DNA of 43,227 nt from Lysobacterales bacterium (GCA_015655335.1 JAATFF010000151.1:1-43227), one strand, 5' to 3'; positions 32,978-42,482 are shown, counted from the stretch's first letter. Notes: generated from the letters alone by a model not told the origin. Made by a program: numbers and translations.

Positions 32978-33019
32978 TCTCGTCCAAACGACGGGGTGCA
33001 TGCGAGAATCGCAGGCACC

Positions 33020-34420
33020 ATGAGCCTTCCGCAGCTTCTCACCTTGCTCGCCATGCTGTTGCACGTGGCGGGCATCATCGCCGCGATGCATGCGGTGATG
33101 AACACGCGCACGCCGCAAGGTGCGTTCGCGTGGGCGCTCGGACTGACACTGCTGCCCTACGTCACGCTAGTGCCCTATTTCTATCTTGGACGCAGCCATT
33201 TCTCCGGCTACGTCACCTTGCATCGGGCGCACCAGCAGCGGCTTTCGCAGGCTTCGATGCGCGACAACGACATTGGCGTACCGGAGCCGTGCATACAATA
33301 CGCAGCGCTGGCCCACATGCTGGGCAACCACTTCCACGCCGGACAGCAACTGCAATTGCTGATCGATGGCGACGCCACGTTCGAGGCAATCTTCAGCGCC
33401 ATCGCTCAAGCCGAGCGCTGCGTACTGATTCAATTTTTCATTTTTCACGACGACCGCCTTGGTCGCCGCATGCAACAAGCGCTACTGGAACGCGCGGCGG
33501 CCGGCGTGCAGGTGTTCGTGCTGTTCGATGGCATCGGCAGCCATGCGCTACCCAAGCATTACGTGGAAACCTTGCGCGCCGGCGGTGTAGCGATCTTTCC
33601 CTTCGCCACGCAACGTCGCAGCAATCGCTTCCAGCTGAACTTTCGCAATCACCGCAAGATCGTGGTGGTTGATGGCTGCCTTGGCTTTTTGGGCGGACTC
33701 AATGTCGGCGACGAATACCTCGGCCTGAAACCGCCGTTGACGCCGTGGCGCGACACGCACTTGCAAATGAGCGGTCCTGCGGTGATCGATCTGCAACGCA
33801 GCTTCGCCGTGGATTGGCACTGGGTCACCGGCGAGATGCCGCCGATGCTGCCGCCGCAACCCGAGCAAGGCGATGCCTACACGTTGATCGCCGCGACCGG
33901 GCCGGCCGATCCGCAGGAATCCTGCTCGCTGTTCTTTACCGTCGCGATCAACGCCGCGCGCCGGCGATTGTGGTTGACCACGCCCTACTTCGTGCCGGAT
34001 CAGGCCGTGATGTCAGCCTTGCGTTTGGCGGTGATGCGCGGCGTGGACGTGCGCGTGCTGATTCCATCGCGCCCCGATCATCGCACCGTGTTCCTCGCCT
34101 CGACCCTGCATGCCCACGACGCCATCGATGCAGGCATCCGCATCTACCGCTACCAACCAGGGTTTGTGCACGAGAAAGTGATCTTGGTCGACGACGACGC
34201 GGCCAGCGTCGGCAGCATGAATCTGGACAATCGCTCGTTCCGGCTCAACTTCGAGATCGGCGCCTTGAACGTGGATCGCGCCTTCGCCGCAGACGTCGAG
34301 CGCATGCTGATCGAGGATTTCAGCCGGGCCGTGGAAGTGACCCGCGACGAATATCGCAAGGCGCCTTACCTGCGCCGTTTGGCCATGCATGTAGCACGAC
34401 TGTTCGACCCGATTCTCTAA
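33020..34420 (+). CDS. cls: Cardiolipin synthase (phospholipase D family)
   Basis: A 466-residue membrane enzyme joining two phosphatidylglycerols into cardiolipin. Two N-terminal helices (about 4-22 and 32-55) are followed by two phospholipase D motifs: NHRKIVVVDGCLGFLGGLN near 210-228 and VHEKVILVDDDAASVGSMN near 388-406. The spacing and order are those of bacterial Cls. The stop codon overlaps the convergent gene that follows by three or four bases. It is the third gene after cysteine dioxygenase and the FAD enzyme. Confidence 0.92.
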   Translation: MSLPQLLTLLAMLLHVAGIIAAMHAVMNTRTPQGAFAWALGLTLLPYVTLVPYFYLGRSHFSGYVTLHRAHQQRLSQASMRDNDIGVPEPCIQYAALAHMLGNHFHAGQQLQLLIDGDATFEAIFSAIAQAERCVLIQFFIFHDDRLGRRMQQALLERAAAGVQVFVLFDGIGSHALPKHYVETLRAGGVAIFPFATQRRSNRFQLNFRNHRKIVVVDGCLGFLGGLNVGDEYLGLKPPLTPWRDTHLQMSGPAVIDLQRSFAVDWHWVTGEMPPMLPPQPEQGDAYTLIAATGPADPQESCSLFFTVAINAARRRLWLTTPYFVPDQAVMSALRLAVMRGVDVRVLIPSRPDHRTVFLASTLHAHDAIDAGIRIYRYQPGFVHEKVILVDDDAASVGSMNLDNRSFRLNFEIGALNVDRAFAADVERMLIEDFSRAVEVTRDEYRKAPYLRRLAMHVARLFDPIL

Positions 34421-34803
34421 TCGCCGCGCAAGAGGCGTCGCCAGTCGCCGCCGAGCACGATCCAGCCCAGGCCGGCACCCACCATCGAACCCACCAGTTC
34501 CCAGAACACGCGCAGGCCGATGTTGTCCGGATCGTGCACTTCGGCCAGTTTGACCTTGAGCAACTGGACGGACTCGATGCCACCCGCATAGTTGAAGTAC
34601 ATGAGGTCCCACATATCGCCGCTGCCCGTCAGCAACACGGCCACCAGAAAAGCGATGCTGAGCTGCCGCATCGGGCTCCAGCCCTGCTGGCGGCCGACCA
34701 GGCGCAGAATGAGGTAGAGCACAAACGCCACGACCGCGCTGATGGCGCCCGCTTCCAGGCCACCCACCAGTCCATAGCCCATCCACGATTGGTCGTAATG
34801 CAT
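34417..34803 (-). CDS. Membrane protein of unknown function
   Basis: A 128-residue protein with about three hydrophobic segments (13-38, 48-65 and 100-118). Distinctive parts are MWDLMYFNYAGGIESVQLL and NIGLRVFWELVGSMVGAGLG. It resembles no family that can be named from sequence. ATG 34803 follows GAGGA. Its stop codon overlaps that of the cardiolipin synthase, tail to tail, and it is divergent from nicotinamidase. Confidence 0.7.
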   Translation of the reverse strand: MHYDQSWMGYGLVGGLEAGAISAVVAFVLYLILRLVGRQQGWSPMRQLSIAFLVAVLLTGSGDMWDLMYFNYAGGIESVQLLKVKLAEVHDPDNIGLRVFWELVGSMVGAGLGWIVLGGDWRRLLRGD

Positions 34804-34891
34804 CGTTGTGCCGTCCTCGGATTGATCGCTTGCATTATGCCGTTCATTGGCTGTGGAATCTTGCGATGGCTCCTTACCGCGAATCGCCTTC

Positions 34892-35530
34892 ATGCATAAC
34901 CATGCCGCTCTGATCCTTGTCGACGTACAGCCGGATTTCATGCCGGGCGGCGCGCTAGCCTGTCATGAGGGCGACGCCATCGTGCCCGGCATCGACCGCT
35001 TGCTGCGCCGTCGTCTGTTCAAGCAGACGGTGGCGACGCAGGACTGGCATCCGCGCGGGCATATCTCGTTCGCCAGCATGCATGCCGGCACCAACCCGTT
35101 CCAGCCGATCCAGCTTTACGGTCATCCCCAAACGCTCTGGCCGGATCACTGCGTGCAGAACACCGCCGGCGCGGCCTTGCACCCGGATATCGACTGGTCG
35201 CCCGTGGACCTGATCCTGCGCAAAGGCAACGACCCCGATGTCGACTCTTACAGCGGTTTTCGCGAAAACCATGGCCCCGACGGCACACGCCCCAGCACGG
35301 GACTGGCCGGATGGTTGCGCGAGCGCGGCGTAAGCGAGGTATATGTGGCCGGCCTGGCCAGGGACGTGTGCGTGTTGTGGACCGTGCAGGATGCCCTATC
35401 GCTGGGTTTTCGTGCGCACGTCCTGTGGGACCTCACGCGCCCGGTCACGCCCGATAGCGATGCGGATACGCGCGCAGCACTGGCGTCTGCCGGTATCGGC
35501 ATCGTCGAATCCGCCTCGGCGCTTGCCTAG
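34892..35530 (+). CDS. pncA: Nicotinamidase / pyrazinamidase
   Basis: A 212-residue isochorismatase-fold amidase turning nicotinamide into nicotinate in NAD salvage. The catalytic triad is present: D11 in LVDVQPDF, K111 in LRKGND and C160 in LARDVCVLWT. The metal site uses D51 and H53 (QDWHP) and H86 (WPDHCVQ). The cysteine loop is a little unusual, with RDVC in place of the common TDYC. The start was placed at ATG 34892, immediately before the first strand. It overlaps the next gene by four bases, tail to tail. Confidence 0.93.
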   Translation: MHNHAALILVDVQPDFMPGGALACHEGDAIVPGIDRLLRRRLFKQTVATQDWHPRGHISFASMHAGTNPFQPIQLYGHPQTLWPDHCVQNTAGAALHPDIDWSPVDLILRKGNDPDVDSYSGFRENHGPDGTRPSTGLAGWLRERGVSEVYVAGLARDVCVLWTVQDALSLGFRAHVLWDLTRPVTPDSDADTRAALASAGIGIVESASALA

Positions 35531-35715
35531 GCGTCGTCCTCGCCGGCCACCGTCACATGCGCGTTGTCGTCCGCATCGATCCACACGTCAACACTGATCG
35601 GGCGGCAACACACCTGGCAATCCTCGATATAAGCCTGATCGCCCGCCGACGCGTCGATCAGAAGTTCGATGCGTTCGCCGCAATAAGGGCAATGGAGGGT
35701 GTGCGGAGCGAGCAT
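35527..35715 (-). CDS. CPXCG-motif cysteine-rich small protein
   Basis: A 62-residue protein with two cysteine knuckles, CPYCGE (9-14) and CQVCCRP (33-39), typical of a small zinc ribbon, and a strongly acidic rest (DVWIDADDNAHVTVAGEDDA). This CPXCG family is widespread and uncharacterised. ATG 35715 gives the family length; the longer frame upstream is not supported. Its end overlaps pncA. Confidence 0.88.
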   Translation of the reverse strand: MLAPHTLHCPYCGERIELLIDASAGDQAYIEDCQVCCRPISVDVWIDADDNAHVTVAGEDDA

Positions 35716-35737
35716 GGCGTCAGTGTAGATCGAACGG

Positions 35738-36457
35738 TCAAGCGCCCGCGCGTGCCGAGAGCTGTTCAACCGCCGCCGGAATATCGGCCGGCGATGCCAC
35801 GGTGAGCATGCGTGGCGCATCCGCTTCGCCCAAACCGTTCTCCAGTTCGTGCTCCCACGTCACGTGATAAGGCATGTGCACGCCCCATCCGCCCAGGCGA
35901 ATAACCGGTTCGATATCCGAACGCAGCGAATTGCCCACCATCGCAAACTGAGCCGGTTCCAACGCAAACTCGGCCAGCACCCGGCGATAGGTCGCGGCGT
36001 CTTTCTCCGACACGATCTCGATGCGATGAAACAGGTCCGCCATACCCGATTGCGCGACTTTCTTTTCCTGATGGAACAGATCGCCCTTGGTGATCAGCAC
36101 CACCGCGTGCCGTTCGGCCACCGCCGCTACGGCCTCACGAACACCCGGCAACAATTCCACCGGATGCTGCAATACATGCTTACCGATATCCACCAGCTGA
36201 TGGATATCGGTCGCCGAGATGCAGCCCTCGGTAATCGCGATGGCCGTTTCCACCATCGACAAGGTCATGCCCTTTGCGCCGTAACCGAATAGTTTGAGGT
36301 TGCGCCGCTCGGTGGCGAGCATGCCAGCCTGCACATGTTCATCGGTGACGTCGACGTAGCGGCCGATGATCGCGGCGAACTGCGTGCTGGCTTCGCGGTA
36401 ATAACCCTCGCTGTGCCACAGCGTGTCGTCGCCGTCGAAGCCAATAAGCTTAAGCAT
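35738..36457 (-). CDS. HAD-superfamily hydrolase
   Basis: A 239-residue phosphatase-like protein. Motif I is GFDGDDTLWHSE (6-17) with nucleophile D8 and acid D10 or D11, motif II is VLITKGD and the conserved Lys is in FHRIEIVSEKDAATYRRVL. Motif IV is FAMVGNSLRSDIEPV. A helical cap is inserted between motifs I and II. The substrate is unknown. AAAGGA precedes ATG 36457. Confidence 0.88.
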   Translation of the reverse strand: MLKLIGFDGDDTLWHSEGYYREASTQFAAIIGRYVDVTDEHVQAGMLATERRNLKLFGYGAKGMTLSMVETAIAITEGCISATDIHQLVDIGKHVLQHPVELLPGVREAVAAVAERHAVVLITKGDLFHQEKKVAQSGMADLFHRIEIVSEKDAATYRRVLAEFALEPAQFAMVGNSLRSDIEPVIRLGGWGVHMPYHVTWEHELENGLGEADAPRMLTVASPADIPAAVEQLSARAGA

Positions 36458-36565
36458 GAAACACACGTCCTTTCCGGAGGGATCAAGCTTACCTCCCCCA
36501 TCGCCCATGAGGACAGGTTCCAAGGCCTGGGCGCTACAATCCTCCCGTAACGCTGAAAGGGAAAC

Positions 36566-37483
36566 ATGCGGATGACCGGGAAGCGAATTTTTTCACTGCA
36601 GCGACGACCACGCGTCGTGCAGATCGGCGGACGCCCGTTCGTATCCGAAGGCGTACGCGAACGCCTCTGGGACGACTTCTACCATCGTGCACTCACCATG
36701 ACCTGGCCAACGTTCTTCGGTCTGGCCAGCAGCGTATTCCTGATGATCAACGCCGTATTTGCGATGATCTACCAGATCGATCCCCACGGCATTGCCAACC
36801 AATATCCGAAAGGCTTGGCCGGCGCGTTTTTCTTCAGCGTGGAAACGCTCGCGACGGTGGGTTACGGCGACATGCATCCGGAATCCATCTACACGCACAT
36901 CGTGGCGACGACGGAAATCATTATCGGCATGGGCAACATCGCCGTCGTCACCGGCCTGATCTTCGCGCGCTTCTCGCGTCCGCGCGCCAAGATCATTTTC
37001 GGCAAGCACCCGGTGGTTCGCATGATCGACGGCAAACAGACGCTGATGATGCGCGCGGCCAATATGCGCCTGAACCTTATCGCGCAGGCTTCGGCGCAAC
37101 TGCACCTGGTACGCATGCACGCCACCCCCGAGGGGTTTCAGATACGGCGCATCGAAGACATGAAACTGGTGCGCGACCAGCATCCCATCTTCATGCTGAG
37201 CTGGAACGTCATGCACGTGATCGATGAAGACAGCCCGTTCTACGGCGCAACGCCTGAAAGCCTGGAGGCCGGTGAGGCTACCCTGCTGCTGACCATCGAA
37301 GGCGTGGACGAAACTACGTCGCAATCGATGATGGCCCGCCATCAATGGGGCATCAAGGACGTGCGCTGGAATCATCGCTACATCGACCTGGTGCGTCGCG
37401 ACGAAAACGGCGTCAACGTCATCGACTATGCCGTCTTCGATGAAGTATTGCCGCTGGACGAAGAGGAACAGAAAGCGACGTAA
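36566..37483 (+). CDS. Inward-rectifier potassium channel (KirBac type)
   Basis: A 305-residue channel subunit. An amphipathic slide helix is followed by helix 1 (47-70), the pore with selectivity filter TVGYGD (97-102) and helix 2 (108-133), which ends in FARFSRPRAKIIF, the hallmark junction to the cytoplasmic immunoglobulin-like Kir domain. That domain fills residues 140-300. The tetramer conducts potassium and is gated by lipids or pH in known KirBac proteins. With the TMEM175-like gene this is the second potassium channel of the window. Confidence 0.92.
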   Translation: MRMTGKRIFSLQRRPRVVQIGGRPFVSEGVRERLWDDFYHRALTMTWPTFFGLASSVFLMINAVFAMIYQIDPHGIANQYPKGLAGAFFFSVETLATVGYGDMHPESIYTHIVATTEIIIGMGNIAVVTGLIFARFSRPRAKIIFGKHPVVRMIDGKQTLMMRAANMRLNLIAQASAQLHLVRMHATPEGFQIRRIEDMKLVRDQHPIFMLSWNVMHVIDEDSPFYGATPESLEAGEATLLLTIEGVDETTSQSMMARHQWGIKDVRWNHRYIDLVRRDENGVNVIDYAVFDEVLPLDEEEQKAT

Positions 37484-37486
37484 GGC

Positions 37487-37861
37487 TTACGCCCCTACTC
37501 GCTTGCGCTCCGCATCGATATCGTACACAGGCCGTACTTCGATGCAGCCAGTCACCGCCCATGGGAACGACTGCGCAATACGCACCGCCTCATCCATGTT
37601 CGCTGCTTCGATCAGGTTGAAGCCGCCGAGGTATTCCCGCGTTTCCGCAAACGGACCGTCCACGATCGTTGTACGACTGTTGCGCACGCGTATCGTTTTC
37701 GTTGCAGCGGGTGGCTCCAGTTGCATGGAATCGAGCAAATGGCCTTCCGCACGCAATTCATCGGCGTGCTTGAAGCAGCCGTTCATCATCGTGTCGAACT
37801 GACCGGGCGGCAGCGCATCGAGCAGCGTATCGTCGTTATAAATCATGACCAGGAATTTCAT
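37487..37861 (-). CDS. YCII-related DGPF-domain protein
   Basis: A 124-residue single-domain protein starting MKFLVMIYNDD and containing the family signature VDGPFAETREYLGGFNLIEA at 65-84, then the closing strand GCIEVRPVYDI. The fold is a ferredoxin-like dimer; the role is unknown, though such genes are often near ECF sigma factors. ATG 37861 agrees with the family start. It is convergent with the KirBac gene, three bases apart. Confidence 0.9.
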   Translation of the reverse strand: MKFLVMIYNDDTLLDALPPGQFDTMMNGCFKHADELRAEGHLLDSMQLEPPAATKTIRVRNSRTTIVDGPFAETREYLGGFNLIEAANMDEAVRIAQSFPWAVTGCIEVRPVYDIDAERKRVGA

Positions 37862-38029
37862 GATGTTCTCGCTCAGACTGTTGGATGTTGCGGCAACCCG
37901 CACAGGGTAGGTCAATCCATGGGTATGAATCCACTGCCCAAGGTCATGACAACCCGTGCGATGATCGAGCATATGGCGGCATGAAAAGCCTGTGAACGCC
38001 CAGTCGTCGGATATTCGCGGAGATATCGC

Positions 38030-40228
38030 ATGCGCAAACTCGTCCTAGCTCTTTGGCTTGCATGCTTGGGCATGCTCCCTTCTGCGGCTAGCGCGTTTGG
38101 AGCGAATACCCCGACCTTCGACATCCGTCCCGAACAAGCGGTGCTCGAACGCCTCATGCCGCGACAAGCTGCGCAGTTCGAGCTTGCCGCGATAGCCGCC
38201 GCGAACAGGCGCGAGCGCTTCCGCATCTCCAGCGCGAACGGACACATCAAGGTCGAGGGCAGCACGCCCAGTGCCCTGCTGTTTGGGGTGAATTGGTATC
38301 TGAAATACGTCGCTAATGTGCAGATCTCCCCGAACGGCGATCGGCTCGGTTCGGGCGCGTTTCCGCTGCCGGTGCGCACGATCGAGAAGGAAACCCCGTA
38401 CACCTATCGCTATGCTTTGAACCAGAACGTAGACGGCTACACCGCGCCCTATTGGGATTGGCCGCGCTGGCAGCGGGAGATCGACGTGCTGGCCCTGTCA
38501 GGCATCAACGCGATGATCGTCGAACGCGGCATGGATACCGTGCTGTATCGAACCTTTCGCGATGTCGGCTACACCGATAGCGAGATTCGTCGTTGGATCA
38601 CCCAGCCCGCCCACCAGAACTGGCAGCTGATGGGCAATTTGTGCTGCTTCAACGGTCCGATCAGCACGGCTTTGATGCAGAAGCGCGCGGTATCGGCACA
38701 ACAGATCATCGCGCGTTTGCGCGAGCTGGGGATCACGCCGGTACTGCCGGGTTTCTACGGCATCGTGCCTGCCGATTTTCAAAAGAAATTTCCCCGCACT
38801 CATGTCGTGCCGCAAGGCGAGTGGGCCGGTTTCACTCGGCCGGGCTGGCTCGATCCGCGCGACCCGATGTTCGTCAAACTCGCCGCCGCGTTCTACAAAC
38901 ATCAGCGTGAACTGTTCGGCGATAGCCGTATCTACGATATGGAAGTGTTCCAGGAAGGCGGCGACTCCGGCGACGTGCCCATACCTGAAGCGGCGCGCGA
39001 CGTACAGAACGCGTTGCTCGACGCGCATCCCGACGCACGCTGGATGATGCTCGCGTGGCAAGGCAACCCACGACAGGATCTGCTCGCCGGTGTCGATCGG
39101 CAGCATTTGCTGATCGTGGATATCGATCACGACCGCACGCCACGCGACAACCGCGAAAAAGATTTCCAGAACGCACCGTTCCTGTTCGGCGGCATCTGGG
39201 AATTCGGCGGCCGCACGACGCTGGGCGCCAACATCGACAACATCACCGCGCGGCTGCAGCGCCTGGGTCGCATCAACAGCAATATGGCCGGCACCGCCGT
39301 CTTTACCGAAGGCATGGATACCAACCCTTTCGCCTTCGATCTGTTTACCGAAATGGCCTGGCGTAGCGAACCCGTCAATACCATGCAATGGACAGCGGAC
39401 TATGTACAGCGACGCTATGGCGCCACCGATGCCCACGCGTGGGCGGCGTGGCAGGTATTGTTGCGAACTGCCTACGACATCCGCATCGACGACGTAGTCT
39501 TCAACAGCGAACGCGATGCCGCGCAGGAATCCCTCTTCGATGCACAGCCCAGCCTCACGGTGAATCGCGCCTCCAACTGGTCGCCCGAAGCCATGCGCTA
39601 CAGCGCTGAAGCATTCAAGCAGGCGCTGCCCGAGTTGCTGCAAGTGGCATCGCCATTGCGCAACGGTGAGACGTATCAATACGACCTAGTCGATGTCGCA
39701 CGCCAGACGCTGGCTAACGAAAGCCGTTTGCTGTTGCCGCGCATCAAGGCCGCGTATGACAGCAAGGATCGTCCGCGTTTCGATACCCTGACGCAGCACT
39801 GGCTGCAACTGATGGATTTGCAGGACCAACTGCTTGCTACCAATCATTACTTTCTCATCGGTGCGTGGCTTGCGCACGTCCACCCTTGGGCAGCGACATC
39901 CGATGAGGGCAAGCGACTCGACTACGACGCACGCTCCATCCTCACCACATGGGGCGATCGCAAAGCCAGCGAAGGTGCCGACCTGCACGACTACGGCAAT
40001 AAAGACTGGGCTGGCCTGACCCGCGATTACTATCGCCTGCGATGGCGGACTTATTTTCGTTCGCTCGACGATGCATTGCGCACAGGCGAACCACCCAAAC
40101 CCATCGACTGGTTCGCACTGGGTGACGCCTGGAACCATGGGGCGCAACGTTATTCAGAGCAGCCCATTGGAGATGCTCACGCGATCGCGACACGCATCGA
40201 AGAGATCTTGCACGCGCCCCAGCGATAG
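38030..40228 (+). CDS. Alpha-N-acetylglucosaminidase (GH89)
   Basis: A secreted glycosidase of 732 residues, homologous to human NAGLU. The signal peptide covers 1-22. An N-terminal domain is followed by the barrel starting at YTYRYALNQNVDGYTAPYWD (124-143). The two catalytic glutamates align with those of NAGLU: E309 in IYDMEVFQEGG and E427 in GTAVFTEGMD. MGNLCCFNGP, TPVLPGFYGIVP and the C-terminal YANK-like HDYGNKDWAGL agree with the family. The usual SGQE substrate-site loop is replaced by ERGMD, as in a bacterial subgroup. It should release terminal alpha-linked GlcNAc. No polysaccharide-utilisation partners are adjacent. Confidence 0.9.
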   Translation: MRKLVLALWLACLGMLPSAASAFGANTPTFDIRPEQAVLERLMPRQAAQFELAAIAAANRRERFRISSANGHIKVEGSTPSALLFGVNWYLKYVANVQISPNGDRLGSGAFPLPVRTIEKETPYTYRYALNQNVDGYTAPYWDWPRWQREIDVLALSGINAMIVERGMDTVLYRTFRDVGYTDSEIRRWITQPAHQNWQLMGNLCCFNGPISTALMQKRAVSAQQIIARLRELGITPVLPGFYGIVPADFQKKFPRTHVVPQGEWAGFTRPGWLDPRDPMFVKLAAAFYKHQRELFGDSRIYDMEVFQEGGDSGDVPIPEAARDVQNALLDAHPDARWMMLAWQGNPRQDLLAGVDRQHLLIVDIDHDRTPRDNREKDFQNAPFLFGGIWEFGGRTTLGANIDNITARLQRLGRINSNMAGTAVFTEGMDTNPFAFDLFTEMAWRSEPVNTMQWTADYVQRRYGATDAHAWAAWQVLLRTAYDIRIDDVVFNSERDAAQESLFDAQPSLTVNRASNWSPEAMRYSAEAFKQALPELLQVASPLRNGETYQYDLVDVARQTLANESRLLLPRIKAAYDSKDRPRFDTLTQHWLQLMDLQDQLLATNHYFLIGAWLAHVHPWAATSDEGKRLDYDARSILTTWGDRKASEGADLHDYGNKDWAGLTRDYYRLRWRTYFRSLDDALRTGEPPKPIDWFALGDAWNHGAQRYSEQPIGDAHAIATRIEEILHAPQR

Positions 40229-40359
40229 CCCAGACGATTACACCGAGCGAGTCGCCTCCACCGGCGACACACGCGAGGCACGCCATGCCGGCTCAAAATT
40301 GCCTTTATGACGATCGGACCTTGGCGACGGGTTAGCGATCGCGGGGGTGAGGCGAACGG

Positions 40360-41115
40360 TCAGCGAAGCCCTAACGCAACACGCGCGGCGTTCCGAAAAC
40401 GGCGACTCAGATCGAGCCGCGTACCGTCATGAAGGACCACTTCGGCGTGCCCCTGAAACAGAGTGTGCACTTCGCAGATGCGATCCATGTTCACCACGAT
40501 GCTGCGATGAATGCGCAGAAAATGATTGGGATCCAGCGATTCGCACAGATGACGCAGGGTTTCGCGATGCAGGTACGTGTTGCCGCCAACGTGGATGCGC
40601 ACGTAATTGTCGTCGGCACGGATCCAGTCGATATCGGCCACCGGGATCACCATACTTTTCTCGGCGGCCTGCACACTGATGCGCTTGGCATAGCTCCTGC
40701 CGTTTTCGCCCGACACAGAGTGGCGATCGGCATGCAAGCCACGCCAGTGCTTTCGAACTCTTTCCATCGCCTGGTCGAAGCGCGCCTGGTCGACGGGTTT
40801 CAACACATAGTCGATGGCGTTGGCATCGAAGGCTTCCAGCGCGTGCTCCGCGAATGCGGTGGTGAATACCACCATCGGAAATGGCTCGGGCGTTAGACCG
40901 TCGCGCAATAAGGTGAAGCCATCGCCACCCGGCATTTGGATATCGAGAAACAACAAATCGGGCGACAACGCGCCGATGGCCTGCATCACCTCCTGAATGT
41001 TTCCGCATTCACCGACCACTTCAACATCCGGATGCGAGACGAGTGCCTGCCGCACCGCGACGCGGGCGAGAATCTCATCGTCCACCAATAGCGCACGGAT
41101 TTTCGATGCCGTCAT
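40360..41115 (-). CDS. LytTR-family response regulator
   Basis: A 251-residue regulator with a receiver domain (DDE at 12-14, phosphoacceptor D58 in LLFLDIQMPGGDG) and K107 in YVLKPVD. The C-terminal LytTR DNA-binding domain (about 140-250) shows IPVADIDWIRADDNYVRIHV and FLRIHRSIVVNMDRI. Such regulators pair with LytS-type kinases. The ATG overlaps the stop codon of the kinase gene (ATGA). The kinase itself is interrupted, so this regulator may now lack its normal phosphodonor. Confidence 0.92.
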   Translation of the reverse strand: MTASKIRALLVDDEILARVAVRQALVSHPDVEVVGECGNIQEVMQAIGALSPDLLFLDIQMPGGDGFTLLRDGLTPEPFPMVVFTTAFAEHALEAFDANAIDYVLKPVDQARFDQAMERVRKHWRGLHADRHSVSGENGRSYAKRISVQAAEKSMVIPVADIDWIRADDNYVRIHVGGNTYLHRETLRHLCESLDPNHFLRIHRSIVVNMDRICEVHTLFQGHAEVVLHDGTRLDLSRRFRNAARVALGLR

Positions 41116-42197
41116 GGATGGCTCTCGACATACGGCAGGCGCAACTCCACACGTGTACCGCCGCCCAATCGGCGCGAAAGATCCATCGCAGCAGCGTCGC
41201 CGAACATGGCCCGCAACCGGGCGCGCGTATTGCTGAGGCCAACACCTTCCACGGGGCCCGTATCCGGCAGGCCAAGACCATCGTCTTCCACGCGCAAATG
41301 CAGTTCGCCGTCGATACGTCGTGCAACGATATGCAACTCGCCGCCGTCCGTCCTGGCCAGCAGGCCGTGACGCAATGCATTCTCCACCAAGGGTTGCAAA
41401 ATCAGGCTGGGCACCATGGCATTTTCCGTATCGCCCATATCCAAATGGGTAACGAGGCGATCCTGAAAACGCACCTTCTGAATGCCCAGGTAGGATTCGA
41501 GAAATTGCATCTCGCGGGACAAGGGCACTTGCTGGGCGTGGCGTTCCTCGAGCGTCAACCGAAGGAAGTCGCTAAGGCGCGCGATCATCAGTTTCGCCTG
41601 CGGCGGATCAGCAAGCACCAGCGCCGAAATGGCATTGAGCGTGTTGAATAGGAAATGCGGCTGCAATTGCATGCGCAATACTTGCAGCTGCGATTGCGCA
41701 AGCTTGGTTTCAAGCTGCGCGTTGCGCAGCCGTTCGTCTTTCAACGAATTGCGCGAAGCAAGTCCGCGCAGCACGACCAGCATCAACCAATAAGTAAGCA
41801 GTGCAAGATGGAACTTATAGATCGCTTCGTCGTGAAGCAGATCCGTGAATGTATAAATATTGCCTTTTGGATTGGGCCCGCACCACCAAAAATACAGCGA
41901 CAACATCACCGCACTCTGCAGAACGGCAATACCAAGGCTCGACGGGACATGCACCATCCAGAACCGACGCCAATCCTCAGCACCCAATCGCCCAAGCCAA
42001 CTGACCAACGGCGTCAACAACATCCAAAGTTAGAAATCGATCAGGTTCCACGACAACGCGCGCATCCAGGAAGCCGGATGCCCTTCGCTGATCGAACCCA
42101 GCACTGTCGTCGCGGCGTAAGAGAACGCGAGCATGGTCCAAAAGCCGAACGCCAGACTCGCTATTTTCAGTTTATTTGCGCGAGCCAGTTCGGTCAT
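41112..42197 (-). pseudogene. LytS/YehU-type sensor histidine kinase, interrupted by in-frame TAA
   Basis: Reading from ATG 42197 (MTELARANKLKIASLAFGFW; good GAGAGG site) the frame gives a first membrane helix and reaches SWNLIDF, then TAA at 42032-42030, then continues in frame LWMLLTPLVSWLGRLG and on through an intact kinase. Related kinases have Tyr at the stop position, so one base change would explain it. The rest has three further hydrophobic segments, the His-kinase motif QLQPHFLFNTLN (H123 counted from ATG 42023), PLVENALRHG and a GVGLSNTRARL ATP box. A restart at ATG 42023 lacks a ribosome site. Sequencing error is possible. Confidence 0.75.
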
Positions 42198-42482
42198 GCC
42201 TCTCTCGTCTCTTCGTTATCCGTCATGTCGACGAAGCCTCGAATGACATTCGTGTACGTGTAGACGTAGTGTGCGGACTGGACTTCTTGTTGGGAAGTGT
42301 CATTTTCCGCCAACGCGTTATGAGAACGTGCAGCACGTTCGAAGCTTGTAGCGGCTTGACCGCTTGCCCCGTAGATCCAACCGCTTACCCCTGGCCAGCG
42401 ACGTTCATCACAAAGTGCATGCCAGTTTTGCGCATCTGACTCACCCTTGGCGCACCTCATCTTCTAACGACAGGAATGCGCC

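Noticed and set aside
38498..39679. 393-codon minus-strand frame opposite the GH89 gene
   Set aside because: It mirrors a well-supported glycosidase gene and shows no family features.
42194..42460. 88-codon minus-strand frame whose TGA overlaps the ATG of the kinase gene (ATGA)
   Set aside because: The overlap looks like coupling, but the sequence has no domain, no good ribosome site and an irregular composition. The kinase has its own strong GAGAGG site inside it.
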